From Pseudomonas taeanensis MS-3 (GTDB taxonomy: Bacteria > Pseudomonadota > Gammaproteobacteria > Pseudomonadales > Pseudomonadaceae): 64,000 nucleotides of DNA. Shown piece by piece: positions 7,586 to 17,565 of this stretch (position 1 is the first letter of the stretch; every line of letters begins with the position of its first letter). The stretch is from assembly GCF_000498575.2 (NCBI RefSeq), contig NZ_AWSQ01000001.1, positions 219,048 to 283,047 of the forward strand, written 5' to 3'. Position numbers and translations under genes: made by a program. The notes under the pieces are model-generated. The model had not been told where the DNA came from. It saw nothing but the letters and a program-made list of their open reading frames with translations, and did no database searches.

Positions 7586-9448
7586 ATGACTCAAGACCAA
7601 GGCCTTATCTTCGCCATTCTGGCCGCCACCATTGGCCTGTTCCTCTGGGGCCGCTGGCGGCATGACATCGTTGCTCTGGCCGCGTTGCTGGCCTGCGTAA
7701 TCGCCGGCCTGGTACCTGATGAGAAGGCCTTCGCCGGTTTCGGCCACCCGGCAGTGATCACCGTCGCCTGCGTACTGGTGCTGAGTTACGGCTTGCAACT
7801 CACCGGCGCGGTGGACGCGCTGGCCCAGCGCATACTGCCCACCAATGCCGGACCGATGCTCTCGATCGCCGCGCTGACCAGCCTTGGTGCGCTGCTCTCG
7901 GCCTTCATGAACAACGTCGGCGCCCTTGCTCTGCTAATGCCGATTGCCCTGCAGATCGCCCGCAAGCAGGACCTGCCGCCGGGCCGCATCCTGATGCCGC
8001 TGGCATTCGGCACCATACTCGGCGGCATGACCACGCTGATCGGCACGCCGCCCAACCTGATCGTGTCCAGCTTTCGCGCACAAAGCGGCGCGGGGCCGTT
8101 CGCCATGTTCGATTTCAGCCCGGTCGGCGTGGCGGTGGCGCTGAGCGGCGTACTGTTCATATCTCTGCTCGGCTGGCGTCTGGTACCCAAGCGCAAGGTG
8201 GCCAGCGTGACCAGTTTCGACACTGGCACCTACCTCACCGAGGCGCGCCTGCAGGAAGGTGGCAAGGCCGTGGGCAAGACCCTGCGCGAGGTCGAGTTGC
8301 TGCTCGATGAGGCCGACGCCCAGGTCATCGGCATGGTACGCAACAAGATGCGCCTGTCCGCACCCAACCCGCACCGTGAACTACTGGTCGACGATGTGCT
8401 GGTGATCGAAGCCGAGCCGGAGTCCCTGGGCAGCGTGCTGGGCAACCTGGGCCTGAAGCTGGAGGCCGCCGCCCAGCATGAGGACAAAGCCAAGCTGGCT
8501 GAACAACCGAGAGAAACCGCCTTCAGCCCACCGGCCGCAGAAGCCCAAGAGAGCAAAACCAAGCACAGCGAGAAGAAAGACCCGCAAGCCGATGCCCGCT
8601 CGCTGCAAGAACTCCTGGTGCGGCCTGACTCCCATATGATCGGCCGCTCCGTCAGCGAAACCCGCTTGCGTAGCCGCTACTCGATCAACCTGCTGGCGAT
8701 CTCACGACAGAGCCATCGCTCGATCAAGCGCCTGCGTTCGACCCTGATCGAGCGCGGTGACGTGCTGCTGATGCAGGGCGCGCCGGATGACATCTCCGAG
8801 TTCGCCGCCGATTACGCCTGCGTGCCTCTCGCCGACCGCGCCATCAGCATTCCCGACCTTGGCAAGACCTCCCTCGCCGTCGGCGTCATGCTGCTGGCGG
8901 TCGCCCTCGCCGCGTTCGGCCTGCTCTCGGCGGCAGTTGCCTTCGCCGCCGGCGTACTGGTGTTCATGGTCATGCGTGTGGTGCCGCTGCGCTCGATCTA
9001 CAGCGCCGTCGACTGGCCGGTGATCGTTCTGCTCGGCGCGCTGATTCCGGTGGCTGGGGCCATGTCCAGCAGCGGCGCGGCCGACCTGCTGGCGCGGTTG
9101 CTGATGGAGCATATCGCCCAGGGCAACCCGGTGATCGTCCTCACCGTGCTGTTGGTGGTGACCATGACCCTCTCGGACTTCATGAACAATGCGGCCACCG
9201 CCGCGGTGATGTGCCAGATCGCCCTGAGCTCGGCGAGCCAACTGGGGGTCAACCCCGACACCCTGCTGATGGGGGTGGCGATTGGCGCCTCCTGCTCGTT
9301 CCTGACCCCCATCGGCCACCAGAACAACACCCTGATTCTCAGCCCCGGCGGTTTCCGCTTCGGCGACTATTGGCGACTCGGCTTGCCCATGGAAATCCTC
9401 GTGGTCCTGGTCAGCGTGCCGCTGCTGCTGCTGGTCTGGCCGCTGTAA
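7586..9448 (+). CDS. SLC13-type permease with two TrkA-C domains
   Basis: 620-residue integral membrane protein of the divalent anion:Na+ symporter / citrate transporter-like superfamily. Two hydrophobic halves each carry the family hairpin with FMNN (about residues 110 and 533). Between them lies a long cytoplasmic insert (about 205-415) with two TrkA-C-like regulatory domains separated by a charged Lys/Glu/Ala-rich linker. Substrates in this group include dicarboxylates, sulfate and other anions; none can be singled out here. The 196-base gap upstream could contain its promoter, but I recognise no element there. Confidence 0.88.
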   Translation: MTQDQGLIFAILAATIGLFLWGRWRHDIVALAALLACVIAGLVPDEKAFAGFGHPAVITVACVLVLSYGLQLTGAVDALAQRILPTNAGPMLSIAALTSLGALLSAFMNNVGALALLMPIALQIARKQDLPPGRILMPLAFGTILGGMTTLIGTPPNLIVSSFRAQSGAGPFAMFDFSPVGVAVALSGVLFISLLGWRLVPKRKVASVTSFDTGTYLTEARLQEGGKAVGKTLREVELLLDEADAQVIGMVRNKMRLSAPNPHRELLVDDVLVIEAEPESLGSVLGNLGLKLEAAAQHEDKAKLAEQPRETAFSPPAAEAQESKTKHSEKKDPQADARSLQELLVRPDSHMIGRSVSETRLRSRYSINLLAISRQSHRSIKRLRSTLIERGDVLLMQGAPDDISEFAADYACVPLADRAISIPDLGKTSLAVGVMLLAVALAAFGLLSAAVAFAAGVLVFMVMRVVPLRSIYSAVDWPVIVLLGALIPVAGAMSSSGAADLLARLLMEHIAQGNPVIVLTVLLVVTMTLSDFMNNAATAAVMCQIALSSASQLGVNPDTLLMGVAIGASCSFLTPIGHQNNTLILSPGGFRFGDYWRLGLPMEILVVLVSVPLLLLVWPL

Positions 9449-9475
9449 AGCGTTCGACGAGCAGACCGAAGCTGC

Positions 9476-10129
9476 TCATGAGGCAGGAGTAAGGCCCAGG
9501 ACCACATCGAAACGCGCCACCTGCTCGCCCGCCGTCGAGCCGGCAACGGGAACAAACGGCACGATCAGGCGTTCACGCGCCTTGGGGTCGCGGATCGCAT
9601 TGAGTACGCCGTCGCGCTGGTTGCGACGCTCACCACGGATGTAGCACTGGGTGGCGAAACGTGGCTGACCGGGCAGCGTCACCGCCAGATGGATATGCGG
9701 CGTGCGCCCGGGGTAGGCCACCGGCCGTATGGTGCGAAAGCGGTACTCGCCCTTGGCGCCGGTGACGAAGCGCCCGTAACCCTGGAAATTCACATCGCGC
9801 GCGCTGCGCTCGCCGCCACGACTGTGCAGGTAGATGCCGTTGGCATCCACTTGCCAGATTTCCACCAGCGCGTCATGTAGCGGCTTGCCATGCGCATCGA
9901 GAATCAACCCGTACAGATGCACTACAGTGCCACTGGCTGGCATCTGGTGATCGTCGACGATCAGCAGGTCATTGTCCCGGTCCAGCGGCAGTTGGTCAGG
10001 ATAGAACGGCCCGAGTGTCTGCGCCGGGGTCAACAGGCGCTCGGCGAACGCGCCCGGCGCAGTCAGCAGCAAGGCCCCACTGCCGAGTCCGGCGAGTAAC
10101 TGACGGCGACTGATAGACGACTGGAACAT
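9476..10129 (-). CDS. Tat-exported intradiol dioxygenase-like protein
   Basis: 217-residue protein resembling the protocatechuate 3,4-dioxygenase fold. It starts with a twin-arginine signal (ISRRQLLAGLG, then a hydrophobic stretch and AFA), so export of a folded metalloprotein is expected. Candidate non-haem iron ligands are Tyr in NGIYLH, Tyr in RPVAYP and the HIH pair just after it. Classical PcaGH and CatA are cytoplasmic; exported single-subunit relatives exist but their substrates are mostly unknown. ATG 10129 has GGAGG upstream; a longer reading to 10222 would bury the signal peptide. Confidence 0.83.
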   Translation of the reverse strand: MFQSSISRRQLLAGLGSGALLLTAPGAFAERLLTPAQTLGPFYPDQLPLDRDNDLLIVDDHQMPASGTVVHLYGLILDAHGKPLHDALVEIWQVDANGIYLHSRGGERSARDVNFQGYGRFVTGAKGEYRFRTIRPVAYPGRTPHIHLAVTLPGQPRFATQCYIRGERRNQRDGVLNAIRDPKARERLIVPFVPVAGSTAGEQVARFDVVLGLTPAS

Positions 10130-10327
10130 GCTGCCTCCGCTAATCGGCTGACTGCTTCTTGAGCTTAGTCGCGGCGACACGGCGAACGCGAACCACTGGG
10201 CGACTGCCTCGTGCAGCGCCACTCAGCCCAAGACTTCCCCACAGCAACCAGCACACCGGTCCAGACGCACTGCGGACCTGTCATCCGGGTTGCCGGGATT
10301 TTGCCGGCGGCCCTCGCTCACCCTGCG

Positions 10328-11449
10328 CTAAAGCTGCCCCAGCACACTGACCGCCGACTGATAGGGCAAACCGTGGGCTTCGGCAACGCTTTCGCAGGTA
10401 ATAACCCCTCTGGCCACGTTGAGGCCATTACACAGGTGTGGATCGTCCTCCAGTGCCAGACGAGTCCCCTTCTCCGCGAGAGCGACGACAAACGGCAGAG
10501 TCGCGTTATTCAGCGCCAGGGTCGAGGTGCGCGCCACCGCGCCGGGCATATTGGCCACGCAATAATGCACCACACCATCGACCACATAGGTCGGATCGTC
10601 ATGAGTAGTGGCCTTCGAGGTTTCCGCACAGCCGCCCTGATCGATGGCCACATCCACCAGCACCGAGCCGGGCAGCATTTCTTTGACCATCTCGGCGGTG
10701 ACCAGCTTGGGCGCCGCGGCGCCGGGTATCAGCACGCCGCCGATGACCAAGTCGGCGGCCAGTATCTGCTCACGCAGCGCCGCGCGGGTGGAATACAGGG
10801 TGGTAATGCGGTTGCCGTACTGCCCATCCAGACGGCGCAGGGCATCGACGCTCTTGTCCAGCACCGTGACATCGGCGCCGAGGCCCACGGCCATGGCCAG
10901 CGCATGGCTGCCGACCACTCCACCGCCGAGAATCACCACCTTACCCGGCGCTACACCCGGCACTCCACCGAGCAGCACGCCACGGCCGCCCCTGGCCTTT
11001 TCCAGGCAATTGGCCCCGGCCTGGATCGACATGCGCCCAGCCACCTCGGACATCGGCGCCAGCAGCGGTAAACGGCCGTTGTGATCGGTCACCGTCTCGT
11101 AGGCGATGCAGGTGGCGCCGCTGGCCATCAATTCATCGGTCTGCGGCCGATCCGGTGCCAGGTGCAGGTAGGTGAACAAGGTGTGCTGTGGACGCAAGCG
11201 CGCACGCTCAACGGCCAGCGGCTCTTTGACCTTGACGAGCAACTGCGCTTGGTTGAACACCGCTTCGGCCGATACGGCGATCTGCGCGCCAGCGGCCAGG
11301 TAGTCGGCATCACTGAAGCCGATAGCGGCACCCGCCAGGGTCTCGACCCACACTTCATGGCCCAACGCGGTCAACTCGGCCACCGACTGTGGGGTCAGGC
11401 CGACGCGATACTCGTGGTTCTTGATTTCCTTGGGTACGCCGATACGCAT
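10328..11449 (-). CDS. ald: Alanine dehydrogenase
   Basis: 373-residue NAD-dependent L-alanine dehydrogenase, converting alanine to pyruvate and ammonia reversibly. The start [20 protein letters not shown] and the nucleotide-binding GGGVVGSHA are characteristic. It is close to the usual length of about 371 residues. In pseudomonads it allows growth on alanine and is often controlled by an Lrp/AsnC-type regulator; no such gene lies next to it here. An alanine:cation symporter gene at the far end of the window is too distant to be in the same operon. Confidence 0.95.
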   Translation of the reverse strand: MRIGVPKEIKNHEYRVGLTPQSVAELTALGHEVWVETLAGAAIGFSDADYLAAGAQIAVSAEAVFNQAQLLVKVKEPLAVERARLRPQHTLFTYLHLAPDRPQTDELMASGATCIAYETVTDHNGRLPLLAPMSEVAGRMSIQAGANCLEKARGGRGVLLGGVPGVAPGKVVILGGGVVGSHALAMAVGLGADVTVLDKSVDALRRLDGQYGNRITTLYSTRAALREQILAADLVIGGVLIPGAAAPKLVTAEMVKEMLPGSVLVDVAIDQGGCAETSKATTHDDPTYVVDGVVHYCVANMPGAVARTSTLALNNATLPFVVALAEKGTRLALEDDPHLCNGLNVARGVITCESVAEAHGLPYQSAVSVLGQL

Positions 11450-11665
11450 AGCAATTTCCTCGTAGGTAAGTCGAGTGACCCTAGGAAAAGTCTAGGAAAC
11501 CAGAAGCATCAACAGACCTTAATTGACCGTTTTTTTCAGGGAAATACCCTTTAAATAGCGAATTTACCGCAGGCATGCCGCGCCACGGCGCCGGTGCGAC
11601 TGGCATCCGAGCGACGGCCGCGCCGATGAGTCGGGCACGTCGCGGTTCGTGGCCCTCTTGCTGAC

Positions 11666-11779
11666 TCAGCGGCCCTGGCCGATATGCACCGACTGCACTT
11701 GGTACTCCAGCCCGGCCTCCTGGAGAAAGATGCTGATCTTGTGGCCGTTGGGTGTGGCCCAGTAGTAGAGATCGGACAC
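11666..11779 (-). pseudogene. N-terminal stump of a second glutathione S-transferase
   Basis: Read from the GTG at 11779, the minus strand encodes DLYYWATPNGHKISIF then LQEAGLEYQV and ends at a TGA after about 37 residues. This is the first beta-alpha-beta part of a Yfcg/YghU-like glutathione S-transferase, including the TPNGHK active-site region. Nothing resembling the remaining 170 or so residues follows in any frame before 11450. The fragment is in frame with, and directly behind, the stop of the intact GST at 11798. It is best read as a truncated gene remnant. Confidence 0.7.
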
Positions 11780-11797
11780 GCGCGTGTCCTGCTCGAC

Positions 11798-12484
11798 TCA
11801 GTTGAGGGCAGCCCGTTTCACCGGACCACAGTGCGCCTGGTAATGCTCAAGCAGACGCTGGAACCAGACCCCGACGGAGGAGTCCGAGGCCCATGGCTGT
11901 ATGCCCAGACACCAGGCCCAGAAGAACAGACTGCCGACCAGATAATCCGTGCCGCCGGCGCTGTCGCCATCAAGGTAGGGTTGCTCCGCCAGCCAGACGT
12001 CCAGTGGTGCCAGCGCCTGCTTGAGTTGCACTGCACCCGCCTCGGGGTCGGCGAAAGCTTCCAGGCTACTACCCAGAGCCTTCTCGCGAGTGCTGCGGAA
12101 ATACGCCTGGTCGTCCGGAGTGATAACCGCGTGGACTCGTGTCACCAGTAGCTTCAGTAGAGGCGGTCGCAGCGCCTGAGAGATCATCCGCTCGAGTAGC
12201 CGTGCGCGGCTCGCCGCCACGCCTTCACCCAGCAGAGGGCGCTCAGGATAAACGCGGTCCAGGTACTGGAAGATCGCCACGCTGTCATGCACCACCGTCT
12301 CGCCATCGCGCAGCACCGGCACCTGCTGCTGTCCGGAACAGGCCAGCGGTTCCTTGTCGGTGAAGCACAGGGGCCGGCTCTGGAAGTCCAGTCCCTTGTG
12401 CAACAATGCCAGTCGCACGCGCCAGCAGTAGGGAGAAAACAGCAACTGGGGATCGGCCCCACGTAATTCAAACAATTCACGCAT
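11798..12484 (-). CDS. Glutathione S-transferase family protein
   Basis: 228-residue GST. The thioredoxin-like N-terminal domain (about 1-80) contains FSPYCWRVRLALLHKGL and the glutathione-contact VPVLRDGETVVHDS. An all-helical C-terminal domain follows. The FSPYCW-type active-site region resembles beta-etherase-like (LigE-related) GSTs, but the substrate is not predictable. It is followed in the same frame by the remnant of another GST. Confidence 0.85.
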   Translation of the reverse strand: MRELFELRGADPQLLFSPYCWRVRLALLHKGLDFQSRPLCFTDKEPLACSGQQQVPVLRDGETVVHDSVAIFQYLDRVYPERPLLGEGVAASRARLLERMISQALRPPLLKLLVTRVHAVITPDDQAYFRSTREKALGSSLEAFADPEAGAVQLKQALAPLDVWLAEQPYLDGDSAGGTDYLVGSLFFWAWCLGIQPWASDSSVGVWFQRLLEHYQAHCGPVKRAALN

Positions 12485-12901
12485 GTATCAGACCCTCAGG
12501 TTAGGACCACTCGGTCCAGGTTGCGCCAAGTCAACCGCACAGCGCGCGCAGTAACACCTGTGCGCGATGCAGATATGAGGCGCCGCCAATGCAAGCGGCC
12601 AGTGGCGGATCGATAAACAGACAACCCGTAGGGCAGCCCACAACCTGGGCGAGAGGAGGTAATTCATCCAGAAACTAAGCAGCGAATTTAGAACCGAACA
12701 GTCCAAAAATCAAGCACGTCAGCACCTGGCCGCACGCCCAAGTGTGGGGTAGCCGCAATATTTATCCGAGTCGTAGCTAGATGAGACGCGGGCGCGGTGG
12801 TCCGCTCCAGTAGCCGAATCTGGCGCCCCTATGGTTGGCACGAGTGCCGCCATGCAGGGCTCTGATAGCCCACGAAGCAGAGGGAGATGCAGCCGCGCGC
12901 C
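12485..12901. other. 417-base gap, no gene recognised
   Basis: The stretch between the GST start and the slipin stop has open frames on both strands, but none has a ribosome binding site, a recognisable domain or convincing codon use. It presumably holds the GST promoter and the 3' end of the slipin/NfeD transcript. I recognise no terminator hairpin. Confidence 0.5.
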
Positions 12902-13654
12902 CTAGCGCTTCAGCTCGGCCATGCCCTGCAACAGTTCGATCGGCAGCGGAAAGACGATGGTCGAGCTCTTGTCGGTGGCGATGTTGCTCAAGGTTTGCAT
13001 GTAGCGCAGCTGCATGGCGCCGGGCTGGCGACCGAGCATCTCGGCGGCCTGCATGAGCTTCTCCGAGGCCTGCAACTCGCCTTCGGCGTGAATCACCTTG
13101 GCCCGCCGTTCGCGCTCAGCCTCGGCCTGCTTGGCAATGGCGCGAATCATCGACTCGTCGAGGTCGACGTGCTTGATCTCGACGTTGGCCACCTTGATGC
13201 CCCAGGCATCGGTTTGTGCGTCGAGCACCTGCTGGATATCGACGTTGAGCCGTTCGCGCTCGGCGAGCATCTCGTCCAGTTCATGCTTGCCGAGCACCGC
13301 CCGCAGGGTGGTTTGCGACAGCTGGCTGGTCGCACTGTGGTAATCCTCGACCTGGATAATCGCCTTCTGCGGGTCGAGCACCCGAAAGTAGATCACCGCG
13401 TTGACCTTGACCGAGACGTTATCGCGAGAAATCACGTCCTGAGTCGGCACATCCAGGACGATGGTCCGCAAGTCGACGCGGACCATCTGCTGGATCACCG
13501 GAATGATGATCACCAACCCCGGCCCCTTGACCTTCCAGAAGCGCCCGAGCTGGAACACCACGCCCCGCTCATACTCACGCAGAATCCGAAAGGCCGAGGC
13601 CAATAAAGCGATCAACAGCGCCGCCAGGGCGGCAAAACTCAGTTCAAAACCCAT
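12902..13654 (-). CDS. Slipin (SPFH/band 7 membrane protein)
   Basis: 250-residue stomatin-like protein: one N-terminal membrane segment (about 4-22), then a band 7/SPFH domain ([15 protein letters not shown] onward) and a helical region rich in Ala, Glu and Arg (about 175-225) typical of slipin oligomers. Family members form membrane scaffolds and are cleaved by the NfeD protease in archaeal systems. It lies two bases after the nfeD-like gene on the same strand, the conserved pairing for this family. Confidence 0.92.
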   Translation of the reverse strand: MGFELSFAALAALLIALLASAFRILREYERGVVFQLGRFWKVKGPGLVIIIPVIQQMVRVDLRTIVLDVPTQDVISRDNVSVKVNAVIYFRVLDPQKAIIQVEDYHSATSQLSQTTLRAVLGKHELDEMLAERERLNVDIQQVLDAQTDAWGIKVANVEIKHVDLDESMIRAIAKQAEAERERRAKVIHAEGELQASEKLMQAAEMLGRQPGAMQLRYMQTLSNIATDKSSTIVFPLPIELLQGMAELKR

Positions 13655-13656
13655 GT

Positions 13657-15102
13657 CTACTCTCCTTGCGGCGGCGCCTCTTCAATCACGCCAACGTCCA
13701 GTAGCAAGCCCTTGCGCGCCAATACCCGCACCTGTTGGCCCGGATGCAACGGCACCTGGCTGAGCACCTGCCAGTGTTCCCCTTGCAGCTGCACCCAACC
13801 GCTGCGTGAGTTGTTCGGCTGCACTGCACTGACTCTCACCAGACTGCCGACCAACTCGTTATCACCGCCGACCAAGGCCCTTCGCCTGGCGCGCAGGGCC
13901 ATGCTGACGATGGCGAATATCAGCACGCCAGTGGTCACCGCGAGGGTTCCAATCAGCGCCAGCGGAATGCCGAAGCCCGGCACATCCGTATCGATCAGAA
14001 TCAAGGCGCCAAAGACGAAGGCCACCACCCCGCCAATGCCGATCACACCGAAACTCGGCATGAAGGCTTCGGCCGTGATAAAGGCGATACCCAGCAGGAT
14101 CAAGGCCACGCCCGCGTAGTTGACCGGCAGCAGTTGCAAGGCGTACAGCGCAAGAATCAGGCTGATCCCCCCGAGCACGCCGCCGACGCCGGTGCCAGGA
14201 TTGGAAAACTCGAAGAACAGGCCGTAGACCCCGATCATCATCAACAACAGCGCCACACTGGGATTGGTGATCACCGCCAGCAACTGCGTACGCCAGTCCG
14301 GCACATGGCTGATCAGCGCGGCGCCGGCCGTCTGCAGGGTCACCTCGACGCCGGCGGCGTTGAAGGTTTTACCGTCCAGTTGCTTGAGCAGATCCGCCAG
14401 GTCGATGGCGAGGTAATCGACCACCTTGAGTTCGAGCGCTTCTTCGGCTGACAGGCTGACCGCCTCGCGCACCGCCTGTTCGGCCCACTCGGCATTGCGC
14501 CCACGCATTTGCGCCAGGCCGCGGATGTAGGCCGAGGCGTCATTGATTTGTTTCTTGCTCAGGGTATCGGTCGGTGCGCCGGCTTTCTCGGCCTTGCCTT
14601 CGGAAGCTTTGCCGGAATTGTCGGACTCGTCGGCCTTGTCGCCCTGATTGGTACTCTCCGGCTTATCCGGTGCCGGCGACGGCGAACCGGGCATGCCGCC
14701 GATCTGCACCGGGGTGGCCGCGCCGAGGTTGGTGCCGGGCGCCATCGCCGCGATATGGCTGGCATAGAGGATATAGGTGCCGGCGCTGGCCGCCCGTGCA
14801 CCACTGGGAGCAACGAAGCTGGCGACCGGAATCGGGCTGGCGAGAATCGCCTTGATGATCGCCCGCATCGAGGTGTCCAGGCCGCCGGGCGTGTCGATGC
14901 TCAGCACCACCAGCTGCGCGCCATCGTCCAGCGCACGGGCCAGGCCGCGCACGATGTAGTCAGCGCTGGCTGGCCCGATCGCGCCATCGACGCGTAGCTC
15001 CACCACCGGAGCCGGAGCCGCAGAGAGCCCCGCCGGCATTAGCAATAAAGCCAGCGCGAGGAGCAAACGGCGAATCAGCGAACCCTTCAAGGCGCTCTCC
15101 AC
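13657..15102 (-). CDS. NfeD-type membrane-bound serine protease (ClpP class)
   Basis: 481-residue long-form NfeD. A signal peptide (cleavage near LSAAP) is followed by a ClpP-like protease domain with IDTPGG and the nucleophile motif SGARAASAG, candidate catalytic Ser106. A low-complexity Lys/Glu/Ser/Pro stretch interrupts the domain (about 138-180). Four or five transmembrane segments (about 265-410) and a C-terminal NfeD OB-fold follow. It is the upstream partner of the slipin gene. Function is inferred to be membrane proteolysis or quality control at slipin microdomains. Confidence 0.92.
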   Translation of the reverse strand: MESALKGSLIRRLLLALALLLMPAGLSAAPAPVVELRVDGAIGPASADYIVRGLARALDDGAQLVVLSIDTPGGLDTSMRAIIKAILASPIPVASFVAPSGARAASAGTYILYASHIAAMAPGTNLGAATPVQIGGMPGSPSPAPDKPESTNQGDKADESDNSGKASEGKAEKAGAPTDTLSKKQINDASAYIRGLAQMRGRNAEWAEQAVREAVSLSAEEALELKVVDYLAIDLADLLKQLDGKTFNAAGVEVTLQTAGAALISHVPDWRTQLLAVITNPSVALLLMMIGVYGLFFEFSNPGTGVGGVLGGISLILALYALQLLPVNYAGVALILLGIAFITAEAFMPSFGVIGIGGVVAFVFGALILIDTDVPGFGIPLALIGTLAVTTGVLIFAIVSMALRARRRALVGGDNELVGSLVRVSAVQPNNSRSGWVQLQGEHWQVLSQVPLHPGQQVRVLARKGLLLDVGVIEEAPPQGE

Positions 15103-15332
15103 GACAGCCGCTGTGGGTGACGCGAAACCGGCAAACTGCGGCTACCTGCTTAGAGGATAGTCCATTCGTCCCGCAGTGAACCCGCCGAGGTGGGAGCACC
15201 TGTCCTGATGGGAGCTTGGCCAACAACGCTTAGCACCGAACGCACCTAGCTCAGCTAAAAACGTGCGTGCCAGACGCCCATCGATTCCGTTAGTCTGCTC
15301 ACTAATCATCGCAAACAAGGTCGTGAGCCCTG

Positions 15333-17516
15333 ATGCCGTCCGCCTCGATCAGCCATTCCCTGCGCCGCCTGTGGGCATTGGACAAGTTCAGCTACAGCCT
15401 GCGGGTGTTTATTGCCCTCGGCGGCAGCCTGCTGCTGTGCTGGTCGCAAGGTTGGATGCAAGCATTGACTCCGCTGTTCCTGGGGGTCATCGCCAGTGCC
15501 TTGGCCGAGACTGACGACAGCTGGCAGGGCCGTCTCACCGCCCTGCTGGTGACCCTCGGCTGCTTCAGCACGGCGGCCTACACGGTCGAGCTGCTGTTTC
15601 CCTACCCCTGGTTGTTCGTCAGCGCCCTGGCCCTGTCGAGCTTCGCCCTGACCATGCTCGGCGCCCTCGGCGAACGTTTCGCCACGCTTGGCTGGGCGAC
15701 CTTGATCCTGTCGATTTACAGCATGATTGGCGTGGAGCAGCGCGGCGGCAGCAGTGGTTTCGGCCTGGAGCCTCTTCTGCTGGTGGCCGGCGCGGCCTGG
15801 TACGGACTGCTCTCGGTGATCTGGAATGCCCTGTTCGCCCACCAACCGGTACAGCACAGCCTGGCCCGGCTGTTCCGCGAACTCGGCCACTACCTCAAAC
15901 TCAAGGCCGCGCTGTTCGAACCGCTGCGCCAACTCGATGTCGAGGAGCGCCGGCTAGCCCTGGCCAAGCAGAACGGTCAGGTCGTGGCGGCGCTGAACGC
16001 GACCAAGGAAATCATCCTGCACCGGGTCGGCAATGGCCGGCCGGGCTCCAAGGTCGGCCGCTACCTGAAGCTGTACTTCCTCGCCCAGGACATCCACGAG
16101 CGCGCCAGTTCCTCGCATTACCCTTACAACGAACTGGCCGAGGCGTTCTTTCACAGCGATGTGCTGTTTCGCTGTCAGCGCCTGCTGCGCCTGCACGGCG
16201 AGGCCTGCCAGCGTCTGGCAGAAGCCATCGAACTGCGTCAATCCTTCGAATACCGCGAGCTGTGCAGCCAGGCACTGGACGATCTGCTGGCCTCCCTGGA
16301 GCACCTGCGCCTGCAGAGCAACCCGGCCTGGCGCCATTTGCTGCGCTCGCTGCATGCCTTGGCTGGCAACCTCAGCACCCTCGACCAACTGCTAGGCGAC
16401 GCCAGCAACCCTGATGCGCTGGACGAAGAACAGGACAGCAGCCTGCTGGACCGCGAACCGCAGTCGCTGAAAGACGTCTGGGAGCGCCTGCGCCTGCAAC
16501 TGACGCCGACCTCGCTGCTATTCCGCCATGCCCTGCGCCTGGCTATCGCATTGGCCGCCGGCTACGGCATGCTGCATTGGATTCATCCGGCCCAGGGCTA
16601 CTGGATTCTGCTGACTACGCTGTTCGTCTGCCAGCCGAATTATGGCGCCACCCGGCGCAAACTGGTGCAACGGATCGGCGGTACCGTGTTGGGACTGGTG
16701 CTCGGCTGGGCGCTGTTCGACCTGTTCCCCAATCCATTGATCCAGGCGTTCTTCGCGGTCGCCGCCGGCGTCGCCTTTTTCGCCACTCGCAGCAGCCGCT
16801 ACACCCTGGCCACGGCAGCAATCACCCTGCTGGTGCTGTTCTGCTTCAATCAGGTCGGCGACGGCTATGGCCTGATCATTCCGCGGCTGGTCGACACCCT
16901 GCTCGGCAGCCTGATCGCCGGACTGGCAGTGTTCCTGATCCTGCCGGACTGGCAAGGCCGCCGCCTCAACCGCATGCTTGCCAATACCCTAAGCTGCAAC
17001 AGCACATACCTGCGCCAGATCATCCAGCAGTACGCCAACGGCAAACGCAACGACCTGGCCTACCGCCTGGCCCGGCGCAACGCCCACAACGCCGACGCGG
17101 CGCTGTCGACCACCCTCGGCAACATGTTGATGGAGCCCGGTCATTTCCGTAAGGAGGCGGACATCGGCTTTCGCTTTCTGGTGCTCTCGCACACCCTGCT
17201 GAGCTACCTCTCCGGCCTCGGCGCGCATCGTGGCGAAGCCCGCCTGGGCGAGGATCAGCAACACCTCATCGACAGCGCTGCCAGCCTCGCCGCCAGCCTC
17301 GACGACATCGCTCAGAACCTGGCACAAGGGCAATCGGTGGCGATTCACAGCGATGCCGAAGAACAACTCGCGGTCGAACTGGAACAACTGGCTGATGAAC
17401 TGGATGACCAGCAACGTCTGCTACAAACTCAACTGGCGCTGATCTGCCGGCAGCTCGGCCCCCTGCGCACCCTCTGCGCCCATCTGCTCAAAGGCCATCA
17501 GACCGCCGCACACTAG
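15333..17516 (+). CDS. yccS: YccS/FUSC family inner membrane protein
   Basis: 727-residue membrane protein with the two-block architecture of YccS/YhfK: six or so transmembrane segments near 20-165, a long cytoplasmic helical region (about 170-385), a second membrane block (about 390-520; ATRRKLVQRIGGT is a typical FUSC stretch) and a C-terminal helical domain. FUSC relatives include aromatic acid efflux proteins; the transported substrate of YccS is not established. It is divergent from the NfeD/slipin operon. Confidence 0.9.
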   Translation: MPSASISHSLRRLWALDKFSYSLRVFIALGGSLLLCWSQGWMQALTPLFLGVIASALAETDDSWQGRLTALLVTLGCFSTAAYTVELLFPYPWLFVSALALSSFALTMLGALGERFATLGWATLILSIYSMIGVEQRGGSSGFGLEPLLLVAGAAWYGLLSVIWNALFAHQPVQHSLARLFRELGHYLKLKAALFEPLRQLDVEERRLALAKQNGQVVAALNATKEIILHRVGNGRPGSKVGRYLKLYFLAQDIHERASSSHYPYNELAEAFFHSDVLFRCQRLLRLHGEACQRLAEAIELRQSFEYRELCSQALDDLLASLEHLRLQSNPAWRHLLRSLHALAGNLSTLDQLLGDASNPDALDEEQDSSLLDREPQSLKDVWERLRLQLTPTSLLFRHALRLAIALAAGYGMLHWIHPAQGYWILLTTLFVCQPNYGATRRKLVQRIGGTVLGLVLGWALFDLFPNPLIQAFFAVAAGVAFFATRSSRYTLATAAITLLVLFCFNQVGDGYGLIIPRLVDTLLGSLIAGLAVFLILPDWQGRRLNRMLANTLSCNSTYLRQIIQQYANGKRNDLAYRLARRNAHNADAALSTTLGNMLMEPGHFRKEADIGFRFLVLSHTLLSYLSGLGAHRGEARLGEDQQHLIDSAASLAASLDDIAQNLAQGQSVAIHSDAEEQLAVELEQLADELDDQQRLLQTQLALICRQLGPLRTLCAHLLKGHQTAAH

Positions 17517-17565
17517 CAGGCGAGCGGCGGGCCCGCACGTATCTTTGGGTGCTTATTCCGCAGCA

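Noticed and set aside
12488..12706. 72-codon hydrophobic-looking frame upstream of the GST
   Set aside because: Cysteine-rich and irregular composition without start signals; codon use unlike neighbours.
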